Below are positions 16,709 through 25,497 of a stretch of DNA of 64,000 nucleotides, piece after piece. The first letter of the stretch is position 1; each line of letters begins with the position of its first letter. The position numbers and the translations under genes were made by a program. The DNA is taken from NCBI RefSeq assembly GCF_003611275.1, contig NZ_CP020694.1, positions 806,001-870,000 on the forward strand, read 5' to 3'. The notes beneath the pieces are model-generated. The model saw nothing but the letters and a program-made list of their open reading frames with translations, was not told the DNA's origin and did no database searches. This DNA comes from Sulfitobacter sp. D7 (GTDB lineage Bacteria > Pseudomonadota > Alphaproteobacteria > Rhodobacterales > Rhodobacteraceae).

Positions 16709-19700
16709 TTGCTTCCTCAAAACCGACCTGTTTGCTTTGGCTTTTGTCACGTTTTGTTATTCCTATGTCTGCAATGAGCTCTAACTTTTGGACGCTTAAA
16801 AACTCGCTCAAGGCGCTCTTTGACACTAACAGTCGATGTCCCGAACTCACGACACTGTCTCCCAAGAAACGGTTTCTCTCATCGGCATCTTTGTCGCCCC
16901 ACAGTTCCAACCGAAAGATCGTATCACCTGAAGATGGGTCAATCCATCTGAGGCCATCTTCAAGAACTTCCTGAAGACCGAACTGTTTTACTGCCCTTAT
17001 ACCTGGTATGTTACCAGGTTGCCCAACTCCAAGCTGTAGGGGGTCTTTATCATCAAACCTCCGATCACCATCATTTAGTTGAATCCATCCTTCAAGTTTG
17101 AAGTCTTCTTCGTCAATTTCGCGATGATGGCCTTCGGGGCAGATATAGAAGTCGAGGTCATTTGGGCAGGTTTGCAGTGCTCGAACCAATGATATCGCAG
17201 TGCCTGGTGAAACTAGCCCAGTACTGATCTTTGCGTTCAGTTCCCAACGATCTGATCGAGTGGTAATGTATTCATCAACGACGATCCAACCCGGTTCTGA
17301 CTCTGGGAATAACTCACGAAGAAGCTCAGCTTCATCAATTTCCTCCACCCATTCAGCGACATCAGAGAAGCTTTTGGATCGATGGTGAACGTCAAGCGGA
17401 CGGTTTGTCACGAAATCCGCCAACCAAAACGGAGGTTTCGTGAGCTTGCCGTGCGATATCTGATAGCGCAACTCACTGAATTCATCCGCGTCGCTGTAAT
17501 CAGACTTCCTCAATGGACGCTGGGCAAGAAATTCGCCCGCCGCGCACCACTTTGCGTTCCATTCAAGATGGGATCGATATCGCTCTAGTGTTGGAAGGGA
17601 ACCATGGCTTGTGCTGCTAAGATGGTAATCTCGCTCGCTGAACCTATTTTCACGGGGTTCCCGGAATCCGTAGGGTTTCTCATCATTCACGCCCCATTCG
17701 TCAACGATCCATTTTTCAGCTGAATTCAGAAAGTTTTCAGTTGTTGCTCCCTCGAATACTCTTAACCAAGGAGCGTACCAGTACCGAAGAGTGTCCATAG
17801 CATCGAAATGAAATCTCTCGTTATTTCGGTCTACCTTGAAGAAATCGTACGAACCCATGGGCACGGTATCTGTGCCGGTCGTTGCAATACCAGAATTGAC
17901 CGATATCAAATTTGCCAGTTGACCATCGTCCAAATGGAACACGTCGGCATCATGCAGCTTCCGGCACGCATCCGCCGCGAAATCTCTTATAAGGATGTGG
18001 GGAAACGATGCATCCAAGGCAATTTGATAGAGACGTTTGCCAGCATGCTCTACGGTCGAAGGTGCCTCCAGACATATGCGATCGAACATGATCATAATCC
18101 ATAGACGAGCGGCCAGCCAGTAGTACGGCTTCTCGGGTGCCCGAAATACGTTGTCTTCCGCTCTTTCGTACAGCTCCAAAATCGTCTTTAGTTCTTCACG
18201 GTGCCCAAGTCGGGCGAGGCGACGCCCGGCGTGGGCAGCTTTCCATCTGAGGCGAAGATCGACGTCACTCAGGTAAGCAACGACGAAGTGTGCGACCGCA
18301 TGAGTCGGTGTGTCGGGAACTCCACTTAGATCGATATTCTCTTTGTCTTCAGGGTCAATTCGATCAACCAAACGATCTAAGTACCATGAGAGCAGTCCCG
18401 AGCTTTCACGGTCGTCAAGGAATCTGGCCAACCGTTGCACGAGCCCGAAAATCTGATGAGAACTTAACCAAAGACCATTTTTTTCAAGCCCTCGTAGGAT
18501 GATCTCTTCGGCTGCTTTCCCCTCTAGTTTGGCAAGGACCAGTACTTCTTCGAGTCTTCCGGCGGCGCCGGCATAGCGGCTCACCAAATAGGGCAACGCA
18601 TCCCCGATGAACGGCGGTAAATTGTTTTCGCACCATGCCTCAACTGAGAGTTGCGAGTACCAAGCCTTAATGGAGCCAAACAGAGTGTCGACGAGCTGCT
18701 GTTCGTCATACTCCATAATAATCTCAACCAGAGCGCTCAAAAATTTTGTGCGGCTCCCAACCTGAACCTGCAGTGACGCATGATACAGCACTCCCGATAA
18801 AGATATGTACTCTTCATTGGCCCTAGTCTCCTTTAACAACTCCTCTGCGACGGGGTACAGAATCTTGGCTTGGGTTAGTGTTTCTTGGTCCCAGTTTTTC
18901 TTAGCAAGCACAGACTCTGGTCGCGTTTTTTTTCGGCGCTTCACGCCTGCTTCTTCTGGTGGGTCCTCAAGGTTGTTTCTGAGGTGGTTCTTGCGCCGAA
19001 GGCGCTCAAGCCAGACACTCCCCTCTTGAGACAAGAGCAGAGCCTCTGTTTCAGTGGACTCTTCTATTGCTCCTGTGGCTAAGTCACGCGCAAACTCTTC
19101 GACAAGCTTTCGTTTATTGGAAGTTTTTGAACAGTCTGTTTTGTGGAGAATCGCCGAAATTGTACGTGCGCTAGGACGTCCGACCAGCTTCAAAAGTGCG
19201 GCAGCTTGAACTGGATCCAAGTCGCCACGATCTACTCCGAAATGTAAGGCAGGCTCGCATGTTTCGTACGTGCTTACATAACCGCTGTCGTCCCATCTTG
19301 CTGAACATGCGAGGGCGGTAGGAAAGTGCAGTGCCGCAATGCTTTCCATAGCTTCACTCCAAGGAAAGTGTTCGACGTTTTCTAGCCGGATTCCAGCATC
19401 GACGAAAAACTCTGCGGCCACCGAAGCGTAGTGTTTTCTATCAAATGAGAGGTAATTTTCTTTGTTTAGGACAAGAGTATGAAGGAACCGAATCTGGTCT
19501 ATCGCTTCGGAGTCCAACTCGTGTGCTACGGCAATTGCCTTCTGAAATATGACATTGGCATCGTCAGAACTTATGGGAGCAATCAACTCGGCGAAATTTG
19601 CGAGTGACTCTGATTTTTCTCTAGCACCCATTCTTTGCTTTGCAAGGCTGTTGACAGCATCTGTAGTGCGGTCGAGTAGTTCGCCGTGCAGCGAACTAAA

Positions 19701-19991
19701 TGCTGTCAAAGAGGAAAACAAATTTCTAACGCTGGTTTCACCTTGTGGCCAAAAACCCTTCAGGGTTTCGAAGCTAAACTTGGAAAGAGGTTTGATCGGA
19801 ATATTCGCCGCAACCAAAACAACCAGGCCATCCGCCATCACTGACCTTAGTTTAAGTGTCCTATAGTTTTGATCAAACCTCCAAGTGTCCCGCGAGAACG
19901 ATTTCAACAGTTCGGCCAAGCAATCTTCAGATGAAATACCTCCCGCCCGGTGAACTAGATATTCTGCTCGTCTTGAGTAGAAGGGTGCCAC
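16593..19991 (-). CDS. Large helical-repeat protein, C-terminal part of a STAND-NTPase system
   Basis: 1,132 residues, no signal peptide, no P-loop of its own. The first ~700 residues look like alpha-helical repeats (for example RLRWKAAHAGRRLARLGHRE); the last ~400 contain a more globular end with W- and D-rich blocks (YWYAPWLRVFEG, SGHRLLVSKSALSEFL). This resembles the C-terminal sensor region of giant single-chain STAND ATPases of the Avs/AVAST kind. It starts at a GTG (19991) 37 bases inside the end of the NTPase gene in another frame, with no convincing ribosome-binding site, so it may be a piece of a formerly continuous gene (see findings). Expression as a separate subunit is the alternative. 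Confidence 0.7.
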   Translation of the reverse strand: MAPFYSRRAEYLVHRAGGISSEDCLAELLKSFSRDTWRFDQNYRTLKLRSVMADGLVVLVAANIPIKPLSKFSFETLKGFWPQGETSVRNLFSSLTAFSSLHGELLDRTTDAVNSLAKQRMGAREKSESLANFAELIAPISSDDANVIFQKAIAVAHELDSEAIDQIRFLHTLVLNKENYLSFDRKHYASVAAEFFVDAGIRLENVEHFPWSEAMESIAALHFPTALACSARWDDSGYVSTYETCEPALHFGVDRGDLDPVQAAALLKLVGRPSARTISAILHKTDCSKTSNKRKLVEEFARDLATGAIEESTETEALLLSQEGSVWLERLRRKNHLRNNLEDPPEEAGVKRRKKTRPESVLAKKNWDQETLTQAKILYPVAEELLKETRANEEYISLSGVLYHASLQVQVGSRTKFLSALVEIIMEYDEQQLVDTLFGSIKAWYSQLSVEAWCENNLPPFIGDALPYLVSRYAGAAGRLEEVLVLAKLEGKAAEEIILRGLEKNGLWLSSHQIFGLVQRLARFLDDRESSGLLSWYLDRLVDRIDPEDKENIDLSGVPDTPTHAVAHFVVAYLSDVDLRLRWKAAHAGRRLARLGHREELKTILELYERAEDNVFRAPEKPYYWLAARLWIMIMFDRICLEAPSTVEHAGKRLYQIALDASFPHILIRDFAADACRKLHDADVFHLDDGQLANLISVNSGIATTGTDTVPMGSYDFFKVDRNNERFHFDAMDTLRYWYAPWLRVFEGATTENFLNSAEKWIVDEWGVNDEKPYGFREPRENRFSERDYHLSSTSHGSLPTLERYRSHLEWNAKWCAAGEFLAQRPLRKSDYSDADEFSELRYQISHGKLTKPPFWLADFVTNRPLDVHHRSKSFSDVAEWVEEIDEAELLRELFPESEPGWIVVDEYITTRSDRWELNAKISTGLVSPGTAISLVRALQTCPNDLDFYICPEGHHREIDEEDFKLEGWIQLNDGDRRFDDKDPLQLGVGQPGNIPGIRAVKQFGLQEVLEDGLRWIDPSSGDTIFRLELWGDKDADERNRFLGDSVVSSGHRLLVSKSALSEFLSVQKLELIADIGITKRDKSQSKQVGFEEANGSATYNRLLLLERSGELKGAEHGFGSWRKDRTGVGTD

Positions 19992-21598
19992 ACAGCTTCG
20001 TCAAATTGCTCGTGGAAAATAACTTCTAGGGTTTTGCCATTTGGCCGAAGGGGATCCAACGCCTCGCTCGGTTTGCCAGAAGTTTTTCCAAAGGCATAGT
20101 TCTGTACCCTAGGTGTGCCATTGGTAAGTCTGTGAAAATCGTCAACCCACTCTTCTGGTGCCTCCCAGAAATGAGCAACGAATTCGCCAGTTTCTGGACG
20201 ACTAAAAGGAGGTAACTCGAAATGTTTGAAAGAGCCTGGTAGCTTTAAATCGTCTCGCCGGCCGGTCCGGGAACTGACGACAAGTGCAACGTTTTTCGGT
20301 AGGTCTTCAAACGAGATCAGTTCAGCGACAAAACTCTCCTCTTTCGGCACACGAGCATTCGCTGCACTAATTGAGTTATCGGCAGCGTCCAATACTATCA
20401 CTAGCTTCGTTTCGGGTCTAACTTTGTAAAGTGTTTCGGAGGCTAAGAGCAGTCTTCGGTGAAATGCACGCGCAAAGTCCAAGCCCGATCTTGGTTCTAG
20501 GAAGGCGGGAATATTGAGTCGATTGGCAAGTTCATTCGCCAGCTGCACGAATGCATCGCGCGGTCTATGGCGCATCGCGCTTGCATCCATATATGAACCT
20601 GCGCCGTAACAATCGAATACGATAACTTCGGAACCCTCAGGCAGAAGGCCCTGAAAATGCTGAATAATTGTACTTTTTCCAACACCTCCTGATCCGTGCA
20701 GTAAAATTCGCTGATCACCGTCGATGATGCCGTTACAAAGCTCTTTAGAAATCTCGCGCGATACAAGATCAGTGACCGGCTTGACCTTTGCGGGGCATGG
20801 AAACAATGCTTGTATTTCGGTAACGCCGAACTGCAACAGAACCGACTCTTTGGTTATGATCTCTCCGGCCGTTTCAGGCATCATCATTTTGTTTCGGATA
20901 AAATTGCGCAGCCTTAGGGCCACTTCAGCGAACTCTGAATCTGTCCAAACCGAAACCTCGATCAGCATTTTCTCTTCCAAAAGGAAACGAGAGCTTGTCT
21001 GGCTAACAAATTTAAAGCACTTGGAAAAATCTTGAAACTCCTTAGGAGATAGCCCGCTAGCACGAACTAGCCGGTGCAGATTATCACCACCGCTCTTCCA
21101 CTTAGCCTTGAAAGACTCTGGGACACCGTCATTTTTTGCCTTGTTGATAACGTCTACTACGCGGTCGGAAACAGGCTGATTGGTCACAAGTTCTACAGAA
21201 ATATCGCTGAGTGGCTTTCCTTCTCTAAGCCTAACTGTCTCACGGAAGGCTTTACCCAATCCTCGCATTAGCGACGATGATGGGTTAATGGATGAAGGCC
21301 CATAACATGCCCTCGAAGGTGACCATAATTTATTCGGTTCACTCGCTGAATACTTCAGCTGTTGAAGCACCACGCGTTCTGCCGTCTGGATGCTAGCCCC
21401 GCCGTATAGCAAAGTGCAATCAACGCCGTCCCACTTGTGACCGGAACCGTCAGCAGATGGAACGCCCTCCACCGTTACCGCTTCTAGCTTGCTCGCCCTG
21501 TCTAACAGCTTCAGGGCTGATTGAACGGCCCAAAGTTCATGATATACATCACCTGTGTTTGAGCCCCTTGCTCCACGGAAATCCAATTCACCACTCAT
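19955..21598 (-). CDS. STAND-type P-loop NTPase with N-terminal PD-(D/E)XK-like nuclease
   Basis: 547 residues. The N-terminus RGARGSNTGDVYHELWAVQS leads into a restriction-like fold: Glu44 (VTVEG), Asp57/Asp60 (WDGVDCTLLY) and QLK at 80-82 (VVLQQLKYS) fit a PD-(D/E)XK site like that of Cap4/DUF4297 effectors. A STAND/NACHT NTPase follows: Walker A LLHGSGGVGKSTI (299-311), Walker B LVIVLDAADN (399-408), and an SSRTGRR sensor-like block (442-448). The protein ends soon after the NTPase, without winged-helix or repeats; those lie in the overlapping downstream frame. By analogy with Avs proteins it would sense a phage product and cut DNA. Start ATG 21598; no operator recognised. Confidence 0.78.
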   Translation of the reverse strand: MSGELDFRGARGSNTGDVYHELWAVQSALKLLDRASKLEAVTVEGVPSADGSGHKWDGVDCTLLYGGASIQTAERVVLQQLKYSASEPNKLWSPSRACYGPSSINPSSSLMRGLGKAFRETVRLREGKPLSDISVELVTNQPVSDRVVDVINKAKNDGVPESFKAKWKSGGDNLHRLVRASGLSPKEFQDFSKCFKFVSQTSSRFLLEEKMLIEVSVWTDSEFAEVALRLRNFIRNKMMMPETAGEIITKESVLLQFGVTEIQALFPCPAKVKPVTDLVSREISKELCNGIIDGDQRILLHGSGGVGKSTIIQHFQGLLPEGSEVIVFDCYGAGSYMDASAMRHRPRDAFVQLANELANRLNIPAFLEPRSGLDFARAFHRRLLLASETLYKVRPETKLVIVLDAADNSISAANARVPKEESFVAELISFEDLPKNVALVVSSRTGRRDDLKLPGSFKHFELPPFSRPETGEFVAHFWEAPEEWVDDFHRLTNGTPRVQNYAFGKTSGKPSEALDPLRPNGKTLEVIFHEQFDEAVWHPSTQDEQNI

Positions 21599-21884
21599 GT
21601 GACAAGACTTCCTCGATACCGAGCTAATTTGTTTTCATCCGAACGCTAGCACTACACGTTCAGGAAAAAACAGAGCAATCTCGATGTTTTTCAATTCCGA
21701 CAGCCATCGACATGCCGCCCCCTCCGCTGCACTGCAGAACCTCGATCAGAATAAGAATTGACATGGACGGCCGCTTAGGGCCGAACGCGCCCCTTCGGAT
21801 TGATTGATATGCGTCAATTCCTCGACATCAGTTTGACAGGTGGCCATGGCTTCACGGAAGCGCGGTCATCGACACATCTGGACG
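21599..21884. other. Intergenic region upstream of the STAND operon
   Basis: 286 bases between the STAND NTPase start and the end of the next gene, which is on the same strand. It must hold the operon promoter. I see no repeat, RNA gene or further coding frame in it. Confidence 0.4.
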
Positions 21885-22448
21885 TCAAGCAATCTCGCTC
21901 CTAATAATCTCGCGTGGGTCGAAGTCAAAAACGCCGATAGGGCCCAACGCGTTCATGATTTTCCCTGCGGTCATTCCACCCTCCAGAAAATCGCACATAG
22001 CTTCAATGCCGTCAGCTTGGACTTGCCTTATGATCCTGGACTCATTCGGCGAGCCTTCGTCATTTTTGAAATGTAGGGATGATACGTAAAGTTCTTCACC
22101 CTCATCCATTTCCATAATGATTTTAATGAAAATCATTGGAGCTATCGGGTCGTTGGGCCACGCATCGATCTCCTCGTAAAGATGGTCGATGTAGATTTCA
22201 TGTTCCGATTTATCCAGTCGCTGCCAGAATCCTACAATTTCATCATTTTCGTCGATGGGCTGGAGTTTCACGGCTGACATCTGCGACCAATCTGCAAAGC
22301 CTTGTTGGCGAGCAGTATGATTCTGGGCGTCACGAAGCTTTATTCCTTCTGATTTCTTGAAAGTTTTTGCTTCCTGCTTCAGTCTCGAAATCGAAATTCC
22401 GTTGCGGACAAAGGAGTACTTGTCTGTCTCTCTGCGTTTTCGTGGCAT
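21885..22448 (-). CDS. Hypothetical protein with an SQALE-like N-terminal motif
   Basis: 187 residues, unknown function. Residues ~17-50 (RLKQEAKTFKKSEGIKLRDA then QNHTARQQGFADWSQM) match a short helical motif, LK.EAK.L....G...S.AQ..VARQ.G...W, found at the start of several proteins annotated as glyoxalase-superfamily or plasmid-borne hypotheticals. The rest is acidic (EIDAWPNDPIAPMIF, IIMEMDEGEELYV). ATG 22448 was chosen for the GGGAGA six bases upstream; the frame is open ten codons further. No partner gene is obvious. It sits between the STAND operon and a second orphan gene in accessory DNA. Confidence 0.65.
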   Translation of the reverse strand: MPRKRRETDKYSFVRNGISISRLKQEAKTFKKSEGIKLRDAQNHTARQQGFADWSQMSAVKLQPIDENDEIVGFWQRLDKSEHEIYIDHLYEEIDAWPNDPIAPMIFIKIIMEMDEGEELYVSSLHFKNDEGSPNESRIIRQVQADGIEAMCDFLEGGMTAGKIMNALGPIGVFDFDPREIIRSEIA

Positions 22449-22589
22449 GAAGTTCTCCCGGGCGAGCGTTTTATGCATCTGATTGTGACGATGGACGAAA
22501 GGGCCAAGAACGACCCTCTCGCTGGCGCGAATGCGCAGATTCTAATGGGATACGACCCGGTAGGAGTTGCCTAAAATCAGGCATTGCTC

Positions 22590-22928
22590 CTACTCATCCC
22601 CAAAATATTTATCGCCTTCCCCAATGCCGAAATTCTCCAAGGCTGCGCGGTCCATTTCTGTTCCCTCGGGCCGAACCAAGACATGTGGGATAAAAGGGCC
22701 ATTATAGGTCATCATATGTTGCCCTTCATGGGAGCGAAGCTCTCCGTTCGCTTCCTGGGCCAGCATGATGTAGTCAACGAGGTACTGCGCGCCGTCGAAC
22801 AAATTGCTGCGCTCCGCCGGGGGCATGGCCTCAATTGTCTTGAGGTTGATCACCTGGTTCATCAGGTCGACGAATTCTTGCTCGGTGAAGTTTTCGGGAA
22901 GTTGTTTGGCGAAGTCTGCTAGTTCCAT
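22590..22928 (-). CDS. Hypothetical protein, 112 residues
   Basis: Not recognised. An acidic soluble protein beginning MELADFAKQLPENFTEQEFV and ending GIGEGDKYFGDE, with no signal peptide, membrane segment or catalytic motif that I can name. ATG 22928 is preceded by GAGGCACGACT, a moderate ribosome-binding site. Same strand as the gene downstream (gap about 140 bases), unrelated in sequence. Codon use looks like a real gene. Confidence 0.55.
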   Translation of the reverse strand: MELADFAKQLPENFTEQEFVDLMNQVINLKTIEAMPPAERSNLFDGAQYLVDYIMLAQEANGELRSHEGQHMMTYNGPFIPHVLVRPEGTEMDRAALENFGIGEGDKYFGDE

Positions 22929-23517
22929 AGTCGTGCCTCGTGTCTTTTGATTGATGGCTTCAGCCTGTGAAGACGTACGACGTGAAGCTCTAGGGGATTT
23001 TCGTGGCCGTAGGGTAGGCCGATGAAATGACTATTGGCAAGTGCTCCGATCAAAGAAAATTCTTTAAGGGATTGATAGATTTGCGAAAAAACGGCTTCCC
23101 TGTTTTTTCAAGCGTTGCCTCGGGACCAGAAATGTCGGTTGCTCGCCGAGCAAACAGTGTTGGAAAATGAGGTCGAGACAGGGCAGTTCAAAGTGGATTT
23201 CTCGGTTTGCCTTGGTCGGCGTACGTTTTGGTTCTATTGGAACGCAAGTAACCAATTATAAGGCGAGTCTTTGTTTGAAGACCTTCGTCCGGTGCCACCC
23301 CAAGAAGACCAGGTGATTGTCGGTCAGATCGACTGGCTGGTCGAGATGAAGGCGCGCACGCGCCTGCTCGCTGAGGTTCTGCGAAAGAACTGGGATGCCG
23401 TCATCGCCGAAGATAACCAGACCGCCGTCTTCTCTTCATCGTCTGCCTCCTTCTTGGAGAACAGGCTAAATCAAAACACCGGACATTTCAGGGGAGCAGG
23501 TCAACCTCCACATGCTG
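22929..23517. other. 589-base gap with two possible gene remnants
   Basis: No complete gene recognised. On the plus strand two adjacent stretches look coding but have no start or continuity. One, near 23100-23250, reads LPRDQKCRLLAEQ then FKVDFSVCLGRRTFWFYW and ends at a TAA. The second, near 23271-23480, reads FEDLRPVPPQEDQVIV then EVLRKNWDAVIAEDNQ and ends in the end of tctA. I interpret them as decayed fragments, with low confidence. The AT-rich spacer 22929-23100 shows nothing. Confidence 0.3.
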
Positions 23518-25020
23518 TCAATCCTCGACCGGCAAACCTTTCCTTCGCGCTATCAGTGTCGGTATGGCGATGCTGGCAATTAGCAAGAGTGTGAGTACGA
23601 GGAAGGCGGCAGAAATCGGTCGATCAATGAAGGTGGTAATATCGCCGCGCGAAAACAACAATGCTCGGCGAAAGTGCTGTTCGATCATGGGTCCGAGAAT
23701 AAAACCCATCAGCATAGGTGCGGGGGGATAGCCATAGGCGTTCATCAGGTAGCCGACGATACCAAAAACAATCACGGTCATAACGTCAAAAGGACTATTG
23801 CTGACAGAATATACGCCAATGCAGATAAAGAAGAGGATTGCCGGAAAGAGCAGGCGTTGAGGAACGGTCAATACCCTGACCCAAAAGCCGATAAGCGGAA
23901 TGTTCAGAACCAGCAACATCAGGTTGCCAATCCAAAAGCTTACGACGAGGCCCCAGAATAAATCCGCATTGGTGGTGAAAAACTCGGGCCGGGGCGTGAT
24001 CCCGTGGATCATCATCGCCCCAAGCAGGACAGCCATGCCGGCGTCGCCGGGGATGCCGAGCGCCAATGTGGGGATAAACGCGGCTTGGGTGGAGGCGTTG
24101 TTTGCGGCTTCGGGTGCAGAGATGCCCTCGATTGCGCCACGTCCGAATTTCTCTGGGGTTCGGGAAACGCGCTTTTCAAACGCATAGGCCAAGAAAGCAG
24201 CGAGCGTGGGGCCGGCTCCGGGCAGGATGCCAACAAAGGATCCGACGACCGAGCCGCGTAGCGTAGGCTTCCAGCATTCTTTTATGTCCTGGCGCGTCGG
24301 GATCAACTCGCGCATGCGGACCTTCTGCGGGGCGAGGTCGCGCGGTTTACCGGCATTTTTAAGGAGTTCAGCAACCCCGAACAGCCCCATGGCCATCGCC
24401 ACAAGGTTCAAGCCGTCCTGCAGTTCCAAGACGCCAAAGGAGTACCGTACCACGCCCGAGGTCGAATCCATGCCAACGGTCGCCAACAGCAGCCCCGCCA
24501 CGACCGAAATGAGACCCTTGATCGGAGATCCGAGTGACATCGTTGCAGCGGCAACGAGGCCCAGCAGCATAATGGAAAAGTACTCAGCGGAAGAAAACTT
24601 TAGGGCCATTTGCCCCAAAGCGGGGGCAAAGCTCATTACCAGTACGATCGCAAAGCAGCCACCGACAAAAGAGGTGATCGTTGTGATGAAAAGAGCGACG
24701 CCCGCGCGCCCCTGCTTGGCCATCGGGTAACCGTCGAGTGCCGTCACCGCCGTTGTCGAGGTTCCAGGCAGGTTAAGCAGGATTGACGCCGTCGAGCCGC
24801 CATATTGCGCGCCATAGAAGATTCCAGCGAGCATGATCAGAGCGCTCATCGGCTCCAGATGATATGTAATCGGCAACGTCATGGCCACCGCGGCCAAGGG
24901 GCCGATCCCCGGCAGAACCCCGATAAACATGCCGACGGAGACCCCGATCAGGCAGAAGAGCAAGGCCTCGCTGGTTACGGCCACATTGACGCCGAGCGCG
25001 ATGCCGGAAATCAGATCCAT
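23518..25020 (-). CDS. tctA: Tripartite tricarboxylate transporter large permease, TctA type
   Basis: Inner-membrane channel subunit of a TTT importer, 500 residues with about ten or more hydrophobic segments. Family motifs are present: IGVLPGIGPLAAVAMTLP near residue 35, YGAQYGGSTASILLNLPG near residue 70, and a repeated version GILPGAGPTLAAFLAY near 260. Works with TctB (next gene upstream) and a periplasmic TctC encoded divergently at 27941. Typical cargo is citrate, tricarballylate or other di/tricarboxylates. Last gene of the leftward SDR-tctB-tctA unit; the spacing to tctB is 3 bases. Confidence 0.94.
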   Translation of the reverse strand: MDLISGIALGVNVAVTSEALLFCLIGVSVGMFIGVLPGIGPLAAVAMTLPITYHLEPMSALIMLAGIFYGAQYGGSTASILLNLPGTSTTAVTALDGYPMAKQGRAGVALFITTITSFVGGCFAIVLVMSFAPALGQMALKFSSAEYFSIMLLGLVAAATMSLGSPIKGLISVVAGLLLATVGMDSTSGVVRYSFGVLELQDGLNLVAMAMGLFGVAELLKNAGKPRDLAPQKVRMRELIPTRQDIKECWKPTLRGSVVGSFVGILPGAGPTLAAFLAYAFEKRVSRTPEKFGRGAIEGISAPEAANNASTQAAFIPTLALGIPGDAGMAVLLGAMMIHGITPRPEFFTTNADLFWGLVVSFWIGNLMLLVLNIPLIGFWVRVLTVPQRLLFPAILFFICIGVYSVSNSPFDVMTVIVFGIVGYLMNAYGYPPAPMLMGFILGPMIEQHFRRALLFSRGDITTFIDRPISAAFLVLTLLLIASIAIPTLIARRKGLPVED

Positions 25021-25023
25021 GAT

Positions 25024-25470
25024 TCAGCTCCCGAAAGCGGCGATCGGAATGCCGATGCCCCTGATGAAAATAAGATAGCCTACGAGTGACATGCCTGCGG
25101 CCAATAAGACCGCTTCCATCAGCTTCATTTCGGGCTCCGATTGGGCCGAAATCAGGATCAGGGCGACTGTCGCGGGTACGAAGCCTGCCCAGTCGACGAG
25201 CAAGACCCAAACGATGATCCCTACGATGATATAAGCGAAGGGGCGCAGACGCAGATCAAGCGATACCTCCGGTAAACGGCGGCCTTGCCAGGCCGCAAAT
25301 AGCCCGAAGACAACCAAGAGAATGCCCAGCATGATCGGCACGAAACCGGGACCCATTCGCGTAATCGTTCCGAAGGCATAGCCGCGTGCGACGAAAATGG
25401 CGGCGAGGCCGAGCACAACCCAGACCAGACCGGCAATCACCTCATGTCTGTTCGACTTTGATGTCTTCAT
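25024..25470 (-). CDS. tctB: Tripartite tricarboxylate transporter small permease, TctB type
   Basis: Small inner-membrane subunit, 148 residues with four hydrophobic segments (AGLVWVVLGLAAIFVA, VPIMLGILLVVFGLF, IIVGIIVWVLLVDW, VLLAAGMSLVGYLIF). Length and layout are those of TctB, which is poorly conserved in sequence. The ATG at 25470 has a strong GGGAGGGAGACC site; a frame five codons longer lacks one. It lies 27 bases after the SDR gene and 3 bases before tctA, so the three are one operon. Confidence 0.9.
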   Translation of the reverse strand: MKTSKSNRHEVIAGLVWVVLGLAAIFVARGYAFGTITRMGPGFVPIMLGILLVVFGLFAAWQGRRLPEVSLDLRLRPFAYIIVGIIVWVLLVDWAGFVPATVALILISAQSEPEMKLMEAVLLAAGMSLVGYLIFIRGIGIPIAAFGS

Positions 25471-25497
25471 TGGTCTCCCTCCCAAATCGCATCGCTT

